Shown: positions 50,894 through 61,208 of the stretch, one piece after another | Layout: every line of letters starts with the position of its first letter | Numbering within the stretch: position 1 is the first letter of the stretch | Assembly: GCF_029691405.1 (NCBI RefSeq) | Contig: NZ_CP121467.1 | Span: forward strand, 372,001 to 436,000 | DNA: 64,000 bases | Direction: 5' to 3' | Source: Streptococcus sp. D7B5 | Lineage (GTDB): Bacteria > Bacillota > Bacilli > Lactobacillales > Streptococcaceae | Translations under genes and position numbers: made by a program | Notes under the pieces: model-generated | The model's input: only the letters and a program-made list of their open reading frames with translations | What the model was told of the DNA's origin: nothing | The model's database searches: none

Positions 50894-52627
50894 ATGACAG
50901 AAATGCTTAAAGGAATCGCAGCATCTGACGGTGTTGCAGTTGCAAAAGCATATCTACTCGTTCAACCGGATTTGTCATTTGAGACTATTACAGTCGAAGA
51001 TACAAACGCAGAAGAAGCTCGCCTTGATGCCGCTCTACAGGCATCACAAGACGAGCTTTCTGTTATTCGCGAGAAAGCAGTAGGTACGCTCGGTGAAGAA
51101 GCAGCTCAAGTTTTTGACGCTCACTTAATGGTTCTTGCTGACCCAGAAATGATCAGCCAAATCAAGGAAACAATCCGTGCGAAGAAAGTGAATGCAGAAG
51201 CAGGTCTGAAAGAAGTAACAGACATGTTTATCACTATCTTTGAAGGCATGGAAGACAACCCATACATGCAAGAACGCGCTGCGGATATCCGCGACGTGAC
51301 AAAACGTGTATTGGCCAACCTCCTTGGTAAAAAATTGCCAAACCCAGCTTCTATCAATGAAGAAGTGATTGTGATTGCGCATGACTTGACTCCTTCAGAT
51401 ACAGCTCAGTTGGACAAAAACTTTGTAAAAGCTTTTGTAACAAACATTGGTGGACGTACAAGCCACTCAGCTATCATGGCGCGTACGCTTGAAATTGCAG
51501 CAGTATTGGGTACAAACAACATCACTGAAATCGTTAAAGACGGTGACATTCTTGCCGTTAACGGTATCACAGGTGAGGTTATTATCAACCCAACTGATGA
51601 GCAAGCAGCAGAATTCAAGGCTGCTGGTGAAGCGTATGCGAAGCAAAAAGCTGAATGGGCTCTCTTGAAAGATGCTAAAACAGTAACAGCTGATGGTAAA
51701 CACTTTGAATTGGCTGCCAACATTGGTACTCCAAAAGACGTTGAAGGTGTCAATGACAACGGTGCTGAAGCTGTTGGTCTTTACCGTACAGAGTTCTTGT
51801 ACATGGATTCTCAAGACTTCCCAACAGAAGACGAGCAATACGAAGCTTACAAGGCTGTACTTGAAGGAATGAACGGTAAACCTGTTGTTGTTCGTACAAT
51901 GGATATCGGTGGAGATAAGGAACTTCCTTACTTCGATATGCCTCACGAAATGAACCCATTCCTTGGATTCCGTGCCCTTCGTATCTCTATCTCTGAGACT
52001 GGAGATGCTATGTTCCGCACACAAATCCGTGCCCTTCTTCGTGCGTCTGTTCACGGTCAATTGCGTATCATGTTCCCAATGGTTGCGCTCTTGAAAGAAT
52101 TCCGTGCAGCGAAAGCAGTCTTTGACGAAGAAAAAGCAAACCTTCTTGCTGAAGGTGTTGCAGTTGCGGATAATATTCAAGTTGGTATCATGATCGAAAT
52201 CCCAGCAGCAGCAATGCTTGCAGACCAATTTGCTAAAGAAGTTGACTTCTTCTCAATTGGTACAAACGACTTGATCCAATACACAATGGCAGCAGACCGT
52301 ATGAACGAACAAGTTTCATACCTTTACCAACCATACAACCCATCAATCCTTCGTTTGATTAACAACGTTATCAAAGCAGCTCACGCTGAAGGTAAATGGG
52401 CTGGTATGTGTGGTGAGATGGCTGGTGACCAACAAGCTGTTCCACTTCTTGTAGGAATGGGCTTGGATGAGTTCTCTATGTCAGCAACATCAGTACTTCG
52501 TACACGTAGCTTGATGAAGAAACTCGATACAGCTAAGATGGAAGAGTACGCAAACCGTGCCCTTACAGAATGCTCAACAATGGAAGAAGTTCTTGAACTT
52601 CAAAAAGAATACGTTAATTTTGATTAA
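50894..52627 (+). CDS. ptsI: PTS enzyme I (phosphoenolpyruvate-protein phosphotransferase)
   Basis: A 577-residue enzyme: N-terminal phospho-His domain with [11 protein letters not shown] (His191), linker, and C-terminal PEP-binding TIM barrel (about 260-577) with [20 protein letters not shown] and GMCGEMAGD (active Cys). It starts 6 bp after ptsH, sharing its transcript. Confidence 0.98.
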   Translation: MTEMLKGIAASDGVAVAKAYLLVQPDLSFETITVEDTNAEEARLDAALQASQDELSVIREKAVGTLGEEAAQVFDAHLMVLADPEMISQIKETIRAKKVNAEAGLKEVTDMFITIFEGMEDNPYMQERAADIRDVTKRVLANLLGKKLPNPASINEEVIVIAHDLTPSDTAQLDKNFVKAFVTNIGGRTSHSAIMARTLEIAAVLGTNNITEIVKDGDILAVNGITGEVIINPTDEQAAEFKAAGEAYAKQKAEWALLKDAKTVTADGKHFELAANIGTPKDVEGVNDNGAEAVGLYRTEFLYMDSQDFPTEDEQYEAYKAVLEGMNGKPVVVRTMDIGGDKELPYFDMPHEMNPFLGFRALRISISETGDAMFRTQIRALLRASVHGQLRIMFPMVALLKEFRAAKAVFDEEKANLLAEGVAVADNIQVGIMIEIPAAAMLADQFAKEVDFFSIGTNDLIQYTMAADRMNEQVSYLYQPYNPSILRLINNVIKAAHAEGKWAGMCGEMAGDQQAVPLLVGMGLDEFSMSATSVLRTRSLMKKLDTAKMEEYANRALTECSTMEEVLELQKEYVNFD

Positions 52628-52634
52628 TCGAAAA

Positions 52635-52667
52635 GTCCTTGCAACCCAGTTGCAGGGATTTTTTTGA
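52635..52667 (+). terminator. Terminator after ptsI
   Basis: Stem TCCTTGCAAC / GTTGCAGGGA (one G-U), CCA loop, seven T. Confidence 0.92.
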
Positions 52668-52747
52668 TATTTTAAAAAAATGTTCAAGCTAATTCTTCTT
52701 ATATAAAGTCCATTCTAGAGAAAGTAGCGGTGAAGAATAAAAAATAC

Positions 52748-52809
52748 TTAACCGGTTCATAAAATTCTTGACAAGTTGCAAATTTAGGAGTAAACTATTA
52801 ACCAGTTAA
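52748..52809 (+). promoter_or_regulatory. phtD-like gene promoter flanked by two AdcR palindromes
   Basis: TTGACA (52768-52773) and TAAACT (52791-52796), 17-bp spacer. TTAACCGGTTCA (52748-52759) lies upstream, and the perfect AdcR palindrome TTAACCAGTTAA (52798-52809) lies on the start site. Zinc-loaded AdcR should repress. Confidence 0.9.
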
Positions 52810-52880
52810 GTAATAGAGAGGAGTTTCTGCAATTTAGAAATGAATTGTAACTAAAAATATCAAAAAGAAAGTGAGTTTCA

Positions 52881-55418
52881 ATGAAAATTAATAAAAAATA
52901 CCTTGCTGGTTCTGCGGCAGCTTTAATTTTAAGTGTTTGCTCTTACGAGTTGGGACTGTATCAAGCTAGAACAGTCAAAGAAAATAATCGTGTTTCCTAT
53001 ATAGATGGAAAACAAGCGGCGCAAAAAACGGAGAATCTGACTCCTGATGAGGTTAGCAAGAAAGAAGGCATCAATGCGGAGCAAATCGTCATCAAGATAA
53101 CAGACCAAGGATATGTTACTTCGCACGGCGACCACTATCATTACTATAATGGCAAGGTCCCTTATGACGCTATCATCAGTGAAGAGTTGCTGATGAATGA
53201 TCCAAACTACCAGCTCAAGGACGAGGATATTGTCAGTGAAATCAAGGGTGGTTATGTCATCAAGGTAGATGGAAAATACTATGTCTACCTTAAGGATGCT
53301 GCACATGCGGATAATGTCCGTACGAAAGAAGAAATCAATCGGCAAAAACAAGAACATAGTCAGCATCGTGAAAGAGGGACTTCAGCAAACGATGGTGCGG
53401 TAGCCTTGGCACGTTCACAGGGACGCTACACCACAGATGATGGTTACATCTTTAATGCATCCGATATCATTGAAGATACTGGTGATGCTTATATCGTTCC
53501 TCATGGCGACCATTACCATTACATTCCTAAGAGCGAGTTATCAGCCAGCGAATTGGCTGCAGCAGAAGCCTTTCTATCTGGTAGAAGTGGCCAATCAAAT
53601 ACGCCTACTTATCGCCGTACCAATAACAACAGTGCTAGCAGCGATGTAGATAGATGGACTCCATCCTATAATAATCAAGGCAACAGCTATACGAACACGA
53701 ACACAGCTAACAACAGTAGCGACGATAACCAAGCAAGTCAGAGTGATGAGGATATTGATAGCCTTCTGAAACAACTTTACGCCTTGCCGCTCAGCCAACG
53801 ACACGTAGAATCTGATGGTCTTGTCTTCGACCCAGCACAGATTACAAGTCGAACAGCTAGAGGAGTTGCTGTGCCTCATGGGAACCATTACCATTTCATC
53901 CCTTATTCACAGATGTCTGAATTGGAAGAACGAATCGCTCGTATTATTCCTCTACAGTACAGTTCGAACCATAGGGTGCCGGATTCAAGACCAGAACAAC
54001 CAAGTCCACAACCGACTCCGGAACCTAGTCCAAGCCCGCAACCTGCACCAACTCCTCAACCAACTCCAAGCAATCCAATTGACGAAAAATTAGTTAAACA
54101 GGCTATTCGAAAAGTAGCTGACGGCTATGTCTTTGAGGAGAATGGAACCTCACGTTATATTCCTGCCAAGAAGCTTTCAGCAGAAACAGCAGCAGCAATT
54201 GATAGTAAACTAGCCAAGCAAGAAAGTTTGTCTCATAAACTCGGAGCTAAGAAAACCAATCTCCCATCTGATGATCGAGGATTTTACAATAAGGCTTATG
54301 ATTTACTAGCAAGAATTCATCAGGACTTACTTGATAATAAAGGGCGCCAAGCTGATTTTGACGCTTTGGATAAACTGTTGGAACGTTTAAATGATGAAAG
54401 CAGTGATAAAGTCAAGTTGGTGGATGATATCTTGGCCTTTCTAGCACCGATTCGTCATCCAGAACGTTTAGGAAAACCAAATGCGCAAATTGCCTACACT
54501 GATGATGAGATTCAGGTAGCCAAGTTGGCAGGCAAGTATACAACAGAAGATGGCTATATCTTTGATCCTCGTGATATCACCAGTGATGAGGGGGATGCCT
54601 ATGTAGCTCCACATATGACCCATAGTCATTGGATTAAGAAAGATAGTTTGTCTGAAGCCGAAAGAGCGGCAGCCCAGGCTTATGCTAAAGAGAAAGGTTT
54701 GACTCCTCCTTCAACAGACCATCAGAATCCAGGAAATACGGAGGCTAAAGGAGCAGAAGCTATCTACAACCGCGTGAAAGCAGCTAAGAAGGTGCCGCTT
54801 GATCGTATGCCTTACAATCTCCAACATACCGTGGAAGTTAAAAACGGTAGTTTAATCATTCCTCATTATGATCATTACCATAACATAAAATTTGAGTGGT
54901 TTGACGAAGGACTTTATGAGGCACCTAAGGGGTATACTCTTGAGGATCTCTTTGCGACTGTCAAGTACTATGTCGAACATCCAAACGAACGTCCGCATTC
55001 AGATAGTGGTTGGGGGAATGCAAGTGACCATGTTCAAAGAAACCAAAATGGTCAAGCTGATACCAATCAAACGGAAAAACCATCAGAGGAGAAACCTCGT
55101 ACAGAAAAACCTGAGGAAGAAAAACCTCGCGAAGAGAAACCTCAGAGTGAGAAACCAGAATCTCCAAAACCAACTGAGGAGCCAGAAGAAGAATCACCAG
55201 AGGAACCAGAAGAACCTCAGGTTGAAACTGAAAAGGTTGAAGAAAAACTGAGAGAGGCTGAAGAGCTACTTGCAAAGATCCAAGACCCCATTATCAAGTC
55301 CAATGCCAAAGAAACTCTCACTGGCTTAAAAAATAACCTGCTATTTGGCTCCCAGGACAACAATACTATTATGGCAGAAGCTGAAAAATTATTGGCTTTG
55401 TTAAGGGAGAGTAAGTAG
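52881..55418 (+). CDS. phtD: Polyhistidine triad surface protein, PhtD-like
   Basis: An 845-residue exported protein whose N-terminus carries the Pht leader LSVCSYEL. Five HxxHxH triads are seen: His82-87, 208-213, 333-338, 578-583 (HMTHSH) and 662-667. A Pro-rich linker lies at about 373-399, an alpha-helical middle at 400-530, and a Lys/Glu/Pro-rich tail at about 725-790. Pht proteins bind zinc at the surface and hand it to AdcAII. Near full-length match of pattern with pneumococcal PhtD. Monocistronic with AdcR-type promoter and own terminator. Confidence 0.93.
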   Translation: MKINKKYLAGSAAALILSVCSYELGLYQARTVKENNRVSYIDGKQAAQKTENLTPDEVSKKEGINAEQIVIKITDQGYVTSHGDHYHYYNGKVPYDAIISEELLMNDPNYQLKDEDIVSEIKGGYVIKVDGKYYVYLKDAAHADNVRTKEEINRQKQEHSQHRERGTSANDGAVALARSQGRYTTDDGYIFNASDIIEDTGDAYIVPHGDHYHYIPKSELSASELAAAEAFLSGRSGQSNTPTYRRTNNNSASSDVDRWTPSYNNQGNSYTNTNTANNSSDDNQASQSDEDIDSLLKQLYALPLSQRHVESDGLVFDPAQITSRTARGVAVPHGNHYHFIPYSQMSELEERIARIIPLQYSSNHRVPDSRPEQPSPQPTPEPSPSPQPAPTPQPTPSNPIDEKLVKQAIRKVADGYVFEENGTSRYIPAKKLSAETAAAIDSKLAKQESLSHKLGAKKTNLPSDDRGFYNKAYDLLARIHQDLLDNKGRQADFDALDKLLERLNDESSDKVKLVDDILAFLAPIRHPERLGKPNAQIAYTDDEIQVAKLAGKYTTEDGYIFDPRDITSDEGDAYVAPHMTHSHWIKKDSLSEAERAAAQAYAKEKGLTPPSTDHQNPGNTEAKGAEAIYNRVKAAKKVPLDRMPYNLQHTVEVKNGSLIIPHYDHYHNIKFEWFDEGLYEAPKGYTLEDLFATVKYYVEHPNERPHSDSGWGNASDHVQRNQNGQADTNQTEKPSEEKPRTEKPEEEKPREEKPQSEKPESPKPTEEPEEESPEEPEEPQVETEKVEEKLREAEELLAKIQDPIIKSNAKETLTGLKNNLLFGSQDNNTIMAEAEKLLALLRESK
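55066..55222 (+). repeat. Degenerate KPxEE-type repeat region within the phtD-like gene
   Basis: About ten short imperfect copies of GAGAAACC-type units encode repeating Glu-Lys-Pro (EEKPRTEKPEEEKPREEKPQ). Such tracts can change in length by slippage or recombination. Confidence 0.7.
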
Positions 55419-55478
55419 TTGTAACAACATTTTCTAACTCCTAAAAACAGGATAGGAGAACTAGAAAAGTTAAAATCG

Positions 55479-55518
55479 AAAATGAGAACAGAATGTAAGT
55501 TCTAGTTCTCATTTTTTT
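55479..55518 (+). terminator. Terminator after the phtD-like gene
   Basis: Stem AAAATGAGAAC / GTTCTCATTTT with a 15-nt loop and T run. Confidence 0.88.
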
Positions 55519-55539
55519 CATGAAAATATGTAAAATATC

Positions 55540-55604
55540 TTGACATATAGTGTAAATAAAGATAAACTATTTACTAGTTAATTAAATGGTTAAATACTAG
55601 TTAA
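55540..55604 (+). promoter_or_regulatory. adcAII-pht promoter with AdcR-type sites
   Basis: TTGACA (55540-55545) and TAAACT (55563-55568), 17-bp spacer. TTTACTAGTTAA (55570-55581, one mismatch to TTAACYRGTTAA) follows the -10, and a weaker AATACTAGTTAA lies at 55593-55604 over the SD. Confidence 0.87.
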
Positions 55605-55613
55605 GGAGTAACG

Positions 55614-56531
55614 ATGAAAAAAAGAACATTTCTATTATTAGTGGTAGGTCTCTTGGTTCTTGTCTTAGGAGCATGTAGCCAAAAAGAAAAACAAGAAGCA
55701 AAAGGGATGAAGATTGTAACAAGTTTTTACCCAATCTATGCCATGGTCAAAGAGGTATCAGGTGACTTGAATGACGTACGGATGATTCAGTCAAGTAGTG
55801 GGATTCACTCCTTTGAACCGTCAGCAAATGACATTGCTGCTATCTATGATGCAGATGTCTTTGTCTACCATTCTCATACGCTCGAATCTTGGGCTGGAAG
55901 CCTAGATCCTAACTTGAAAAACTCAAAAGTTAAAGTTTTAGAAGCTTCTGAAGGAATGACCTTGGAGCGTGTACCGGGCTTAGAAGATGTAGAAGCTGGT
56001 GACGGCATCGATGAAAAAACACTCTACGACCCTCACACTTGGTTAGATCCAGAAAAAGCAGGTGAAGAAGCTCAGATTATCGCTGACAAACTTTCGGAGA
56101 TTGATAGTTCTAATAAGGAAACGTATCAAAAGAATGCTAAAAACTTTATCGCTAAAGCCCAAGAATTGACTAAGAAGTACCAGCCTATTTTTGAAAAAGC
56201 GAGTCAAAAGACCTTTGTTACACAACACACAGCCTTTTCTTATCTCGCTAAACGCTTTGGTTTGAAACAACTTGGTATAGCAGGGATTTCCCCTGAACAA
56301 GAACCAAGTCCGAGACAACTAACAGAAATTCAGGAATTCGTTAAGACCTATAAGGTTAAAACCATCTTTACTGAGAGCAATGCTTCTTCTAAAGTCGCTG
56401 AGACCTTGGTCAAATCAACAGGAGTTAGCCTAAAGACACTCAATCCTTTAGAAGCAGATCCTGAAAATGACAAAACTTACTTAGAAAATCTAGAAGAAAA
56501 CATGAATGTTCTTGCAGAAGAATTAAAATGA
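55614..56531 (+). CDS. adcAII: Zinc-binding lipoprotein AdcAII (Lmb-like)
   Basis: A 305-residue cluster A-I (family 9) metal-binding lipoprotein. Lipobox LGAC with Cys20. Zinc ligands in SGIHSFEPS, YHSHTLESW, the HTAFSYLAKRFG segment, and an acidic FTESNASSK. It gives zinc to the AdcBC importer, encoded elsewhere. It lacks the long His-rich loop of AdcA, a function the Pht proteins can fill. It is followed after a few bases by a pht gene, presumably one transcript. Confidence 0.95.
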   Translation: MKKRTFLLLVVGLLVLVLGACSQKEKQEAKGMKIVTSFYPIYAMVKEVSGDLNDVRMIQSSSGIHSFEPSANDIAAIYDADVFVYHSHTLESWAGSLDPNLKNSKVKVLEASEGMTLERVPGLEDVEAGDGIDEKTLYDPHTWLDPEKAGEEAQIIADKLSEIDSSNKETYQKNAKNFIAKAQELTKKYQPIFEKASQKTFVTQHTAFSYLAKRFGLKQLGIAGISPEQEPSPRQLTEIQEFVKTYKVKTIFTESNASSKVAETLVKSTGVSLKTLNPLEADPENDKTYLENLEENMNVLAEELK

Positions 56532-56544
56532 GGAGATGATGAAA

Positions 56545-59500
56545 ATGAAGAAGAAATACCTTGCAGCAGGATCGGCTCTTGTCCTTTCCCTAAGCCTTTG
56601 CATCTATGCATTGAACCAACACCAGATAGAAGGAAACAAAGATAATAACCGTGTGTCTTATGTCGATGGGAAGCAAGATTCTCAAAAAACAGAGACCCAG
56701 ACACCAGATCAAGTTAGCAAGAAAGAAGATATTCAGGCTGAACAAATTGTCGTGAAAATCACCGATCAAGGTTATGTGACTTCACATGGTGATCATTTCC
56801 ATTATTACAATGGTAAAGTTCCTTTTGACGCGATTTTCAGCGAAGAACTGTTGATGAAAGATGCCAATTATCAACTTAAAGACGCTGATATTGTCAATGA
56901 AATCAAAGGTGGCTACATTATCAAGGTTGATGGGAAGTATTATGTTTACCTTAAGGATGTGGCGCATGCAGATAACGTTCGTACGAAGGAGGAAATTGAG
57001 CGCCAAAAACAAGACCATACTCACGACGCACCAACTTCTAATAGTGCAGTGGCGCTTGCTCAATCTCAAGGTCGCTATACAACTGATGATGGCTACATCT
57101 TTAATCCTTCTGATATTATAGAGGATACTGGAGATGCTTATATCGTACCTCACGGTGGACATTACCACTACATTCCAAAGAGTTCCTTGTCTGCTAGCGA
57201 ATTAGCTGCTGCCCAAGCCTACCTCTCTGGAACTAGAACTCAGCAGAGTGTGACTAACTATCGTCCTAGTCCAAACGAAACTGGTCAAACTACCAACCAA
57301 AGTCAACAGGCTGAAACACCAAGTAATCAAGCTGAGAGTCTTCAGAGTCTATTGCAACAGCTCTATGCTCTTCCAAGTAGTCAACGTTATGCTGAATCAG
57401 ATGGCTTGATTTTTGACCCTGCTAAGATTTCAAGTAGAACACCGAGTGGCGTGGCGATTCCTCACGGAAATCACTATCATTTCATCCCATATACAAAACT
57501 TTCTGCCTTGGAAGAAAAGATTGCACGTATGATTCCTTTATCTAGCGACAGTGGGAAGCCAACACCTTTGGAAAATCCAAGCAAACCAGCAGAACATCCA
57601 GCTCAACCAGATCATCCTCATGACCAAGACGGTGACCATGGAAGTCAGGGTACCAACCATGAAGATCATGACCATGATGGAGAGGAGCATGACCATCACC
57701 ACGGTGAAGAACATGATCATGGTTTTGCAGCTGACCATGTTATTAGTGAAGATGAGCAAGGGTTTGTAGTTTCTCATGGAGATCACGCTCATTATTTCTT
57801 TAAGAAGGACTTGACTGCAGCCCAAATCAAAGCTGCCCAAGATCACTTGAAAGAAAATCATCAGTCTGAGCCTGTTCAACCACTTGCAAAGACTGTGGAA
57901 AGTTTCTCAAGAGATGCTAGCGATGAAGAAAAAATCAAGTATATCTCACAGACCTACGGGGTTCCGCTCGAAGCGATTCGCATTTCAAATGGATTCTTTG
58001 TCTTTGGAAATCCGGATCAAGCCTATGATCCAACCCATATCCATCCCTATGCTGTTCGAAAAGAACATGTTCGAATTCCTCTCCAAACTGGGAATCCAGA
58101 ACTGGACTTCCTAAATGAACTGTATACGACTGCTCTGCGTGATGGGGTGTCTCCTTATAGTTTACAGGTAGAAAGTGGTAGTTTTGTCATTCCTCACGGA
58201 GACCACAATCACTACATTAAGGTCCAAACTAAGGGCTATGAAGTAGCTCTGAAGAACAAGATTCCGGCCTTACAATCAAGCTATCAGCCTGGTGCATTTG
58301 ATGAACAAACTGTTCTTTCTAAAGTTGATCAACTGTTAGCAGATAGCAGAAGTCTCTACAAAGACCAGCCAATCATGCAGAGACGGGTTGAACTTGCTTT
58401 GGGACAGTTTACCGAAAATATGAAAAAATTGGCAACAAACTCAACTGCTGGATACCTAGCAACCTTGGATCTCTTCGATAAACAATACATCCATGTGGAT
58501 CAAAGTGTGGCACCGGTTGAAACTTCACCTTTGGACAAAAAATACCAAGCCCTAGTAGATAAGATCAATACACTGGATACGGATACTTATGGCTTGCCTA
58601 AGAAAGATCTTTTGGTACATTTGCAGGAAGCAAAACTAGCACAGGATGAGACAGAGTTGGCTGCCATTGAAGCGAAACTTCAGGCCTTGCAAGATTTCCG
58701 AGATCGGACAGGAGTCACAACAGTAGAGTACATCAAGTACTTCTACGAACATGTGTCTGATGGCCGTTTGAGAGAAGAACTTCGAAACCGTGTTGCCAAG
58801 CTGACTTGGGAACTTTACCAGTCACAATCTTTCCTCAAAGCAACCGACTTGAACAAGTTATTCCCAACTATTTACCAAACTAAGCTAGAAGTAGAAGAAG
58901 CTCTCAAAGAAGAACCCGTTTCTACAAAAGCTGGTAAGACTATTCTAGATACGGAAAAAGTAGATAGTCAAACTGCTAAGACCGCCATCTATGAATTCCT
59001 AAAAGAGCTCTACGGTGATTTTATGCCAGAAGAGCGGGTTAGCCATGTTAAGAAGGAAGAAGTGGATGCTCTTCTAACAAAAGCTGCCCAACTCCTAGCA
59101 CGTGTCAAAGAAGATGGTGTCAAACAATCCCTAGCTGAAGAAGCAGCTAATATCAAAGCGGCTATTGAGAAGGAAAATGCAGACCTTGACGAAGCTAAAA
59201 CACAACTTGAGGATCTTTTAAATCGTATTGCAGCGACTATCCAACGAGAGAAAAAAGAAGCAGAACAAGATCCACAAACGGTGATTATCTACCAAAAACT
59301 CTATAATGTCTTGCTCTCTCTTCACAAGTATTTAGAGGATAACAAAGGATCCGATGCTGACTTTGAACGTGTTGATGCCCTATTTGATCAACTTGCAGCC
59401 AAAAGCAGTGATAAAGAAGGTCTCCTCACTCTAGCTAAAGAAATCATTAGCTTGAACCAAGAACTCCGTTCAAAAGCAAGTGAAACTAATAGCCAATCTA

Positions 59501-59592
59501 AGTCTGAGAAAGACAGTGAAACAGATGCTTCTAAACCAACAGAAAAGCAAGCACAAAGTGAGTCTGAGCTAAGTGCTCAACCAAACGAATAA
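56545..59592 (+). CDS. Polyhistidine triad surface protein, 1015-residue form
   Basis: Exported Pht-family protein. HxxHxH triads at His81-86, 203-208 (HGGHYH), 307-312, 411-416 and 551-556, plus a His-rich linker at about 351-392 (13 His) and HIHPYAVRKEH near 498-508. Residues 570-980 are mostly helical and lack the Pro/Glu repeat of the phtD-like protein. The first 215 residues are closely similar to the phtD-like product; the rest is not like PhtE as I know it. ATG 56545 is used, for distance to AGGAG; ATGs at 56536 and 56539 are possible. Co-transcribed with adcAII. Confidence 0.9.
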   Translation: MKKKYLAAGSALVLSLSLCIYALNQHQIEGNKDNNRVSYVDGKQDSQKTETQTPDQVSKKEDIQAEQIVVKITDQGYVTSHGDHFHYYNGKVPFDAIFSEELLMKDANYQLKDADIVNEIKGGYIIKVDGKYYVYLKDVAHADNVRTKEEIERQKQDHTHDAPTSNSAVALAQSQGRYTTDDGYIFNPSDIIEDTGDAYIVPHGGHYHYIPKSSLSASELAAAQAYLSGTRTQQSVTNYRPSPNETGQTTNQSQQAETPSNQAESLQSLLQQLYALPSSQRYAESDGLIFDPAKISSRTPSGVAIPHGNHYHFIPYTKLSALEEKIARMIPLSSDSGKPTPLENPSKPAEHPAQPDHPHDQDGDHGSQGTNHEDHDHDGEEHDHHHGEEHDHGFAADHVISEDEQGFVVSHGDHAHYFFKKDLTAAQIKAAQDHLKENHQSEPVQPLAKTVESFSRDASDEEKIKYISQTYGVPLEAIRISNGFFVFGNPDQAYDPTHIHPYAVRKEHVRIPLQTGNPELDFLNELYTTALRDGVSPYSLQVESGSFVIPHGDHNHYIKVQTKGYEVALKNKIPALQSSYQPGAFDEQTVLSKVDQLLADSRSLYKDQPIMQRRVELALGQFTENMKKLATNSTAGYLATLDLFDKQYIHVDQSVAPVETSPLDKKYQALVDKINTLDTDTYGLPKKDLLVHLQEAKLAQDETELAAIEAKLQALQDFRDRTGVTTVEYIKYFYEHVSDGRLREELRNRVAKLTWELYQSQSFLKATDLNKLFPTIYQTKLEVEEALKEEPVSTKAGKTILDTEKVDSQTAKTAIYEFLKELYGDFMPEERVSHVKKEEVDALLTKAAQLLARVKEDGVKQSLAEEAANIKAAIEKENADLDEAKTQLEDLLNRIAATIQREKKEAEQDPQTVIIYQKLYNVLLSLHKYLEDNKGSDADFERVDALFDQLAAKSSDKEGLLTLAKEIISLNQELRSKASETNSQSKSEKDSETDASKPTEKQAQSESELSAQPNE

Positions 59593-59630
59593 AAAGAAAG
59601 GCGAAGTAGCTAAGCTACCTCGTCTTTTTA
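59593..59630. terminator. Terminator between the second pht gene and pepT
   Basis: Stem GCGAAGTAGC / GCTACCTCGT (one mismatch, one G-U), TAA loop, A-run left and T-run right; usable by both convergent genes. Confidence 0.85.
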
Positions 59631-60851
59631 GTCTTTATAAGATACAATGCCAATGATGGTATCCACCGCACGCTCCATGGTCTGAAGGCTGACGTATTCA
59701 AAACGTCCGTGCATGTTTTCACCTCCAGCAAAGATATTTGGAGTTGGAATACCCATAAAGGAAATCTTAGAGCCATCAGTCCCACCACGAATTGGTTCGA
59801 TAATAGGCGTAATCCCTAGATCTTCCATAACAGTCTTAGCAATAGTAATAGGTGTCATGTCTTTCTCAATGACTTCCTTCATATTGTAGTACTGGTCTGT
59901 CAGAGTCAAGCTAACGCGATCATTCCCAAGCTCTTGATTCATCTTATCCGCAATAGACTGCATAGCCGCTTTACGAGCTTCAAAGGAATCCTTTTCAAAG
60001 TCACGAATGATGTAGCTTGCACGCGCCTCCTCGACACTACCTGTCACATCCATAAGATGATAGAAACCTTGGTAACCGTCTGTCAATTCAGGTCGGTCAT
60101 TCTCTGGAAGTTGATTATGAAAATCAATCGCTAGCTGAAGGGCATTGACCATCTGTCCTTTAGCAGTACCAGGGTGAACATTGCGCCCTTGGAAATGAAG
60201 CTCAGCAGCAACGGCTGAGAAAGTCTCGTACTGAAGTTCTCCTAGCGGACCACCATCAACAGTATAGGCAAAGTCAACGTCAAAGTCATCTGCATCAAAT
60301 TTATTAGCACCAACGCCAATTTCTTCATCTGGTCCAAAACCAACTCGAATCTCACAGTGTTTGATTTCGGGATGAGCAGTCAGATATTCAATTGCAGTCA
60401 TAATCTCAGCAATTCCTGATTTGTCATCAGCACCCAGCAAGGTCGTGCCATCAGTTGTGATAAGCGTTTGGCCTGGATATTTCTCAAGACTCTTAAAGTC
60501 AGCTGGATCTAGTTTAAATCCAGAATCTCCTAAGTCGATAGCTCCACCATCGTAATTTTTGATGACTTGCGGATTAACTCCCTCAGCATTAAAGTCAGCT
60601 GTGTCCATGTGGGAGATGAAGCCAATCTTGCGTGTCAAGCTGGGATCATTAGCTGGTAAGGTACCAATGGCAAAACCATTTGGGAGGTAGTAAACATTTT
60701 GCAGACCGACACGTTTCATTTCAGGAATAAGAACATTGGTCGCAAAATCTATCTGGCTTTGCGTACTTGGAGTAGTAGTCGAGTGTTCATCAGAACGCGT
60801 ATTGACCTTAACGTAGGTCAAAAAACGATCTAAAAGGTTCGGATAAGTCAT
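59628..60851 (-). CDS. pepT: Peptidase T (tripeptide aminopeptidase)
   Basis: A 407-residue M20 metallopeptidase releasing N-terminal residues from tripeptides in the cytosol. Zinc-site motifs: [11 protein letters not shown] (His, Asp), [27 protein letters not shown] (Glu pair), and the C-terminal [15 protein letters not shown] 60851 has AGGAG 6 bp ahead and gives the canonical length and start [10 protein letters not shown]. pepT is one border of the PI-2 pilus islet in pneumococcus. Confidence 0.97.
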   Translation of the reverse strand: MTYPNLLDRFLTYVKVNTRSDEHSTTTPSTQSQIDFATNVLIPEMKRVGLQNVYYLPNGFAIGTLPANDPSLTRKIGFISHMDTADFNAEGVNPQVIKNYDGGAIDLGDSGFKLDPADFKSLEKYPGQTLITTDGTTLLGADDKSGIAEIMTAIEYLTAHPEIKHCEIRVGFGPDEEIGVGANKFDADDFDVDFAYTVDGGPLGELQYETFSAVAAELHFQGRNVHPGTAKGQMVNALQLAIDFHNQLPENDRPELTDGYQGFYHLMDVTGSVEEARASYIIRDFEKDSFEARKAAMQSIADKMNQELGNDRVSLTLTDQYYNMKEVIEKDMTPITIAKTVMEDLGITPIIEPIRGGTDGSKISFMGIPTPNIFAGGENMHGRFEYVSLQTMERAVDTIIGIVSYKD

Positions 60852-60872
60852 AAAAACTCCTTTTACAATCAT

Positions 60873-61083
60873 AAAATAGAATGCAAACTTCGGAAAAACC
60901 TTATTCTGAAAATTTCATGAATTTTGAAAAAATATAATAATTCAAATTCAATAGACTTTTAAATGAAATTTTGGATATTCTAGAATAAAATATATGCATT
61001 GATATTTTATGAGATTTTTTTATTCTTTTTTCATTTTACCATAGAATAGTTTGAAAGACAAAGAAGAATCATACTCTTTTATT
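60873..61083. other. Very AT-rich spacer between pepT and the pilus genes
   Basis: About 210 bp with no supported gene. It must hold the pepT promoter (none stands out) and upstream sequence of the pilus operon. Composition is markedly more AT-rich than the flanks. Confidence 0.6.
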
Positions 61084-61143
61084 GATTAATATAATATAAA
61101 ATTAATCATATTAATTGACACTGCGTGAACTTTATTGTACAAT
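61084..61143 (+). promoter_or_regulatory. Pilus operon promoter with adjacent palindromes
   Basis: TTGACA (61115-61120) and TACAAT (61138-61143), 17-bp spacer. Immediately upstream are nested inverted repeats: GATTAAT (61084-61090) / ATTAATC (61101-61107), and ATTAATAT (61085-61092) / ATATTAAT (61108-61115), a possible operator. Confidence 0.75.
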
Positions 61144-61208
61144 TATCTTGTAAATGTCCTAGATTGATATAGTAACAATATTAGTACATTCTAGTTAAGG
61201 AGAATAAA

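Noticed and set aside
51467-52228. 253-codon open frame antisense to ptsI
   Set aside because: Lies wholly opposite a conserved gene; Cys/Phe/His-rich nonsense composition typical of antisense frames.
55066-55222. CRISPR-like or minisatellite array
   Set aside because: The short repeats are irregular and in frame, coding for a Lys/Glu/Pro tail typical of PhtD.
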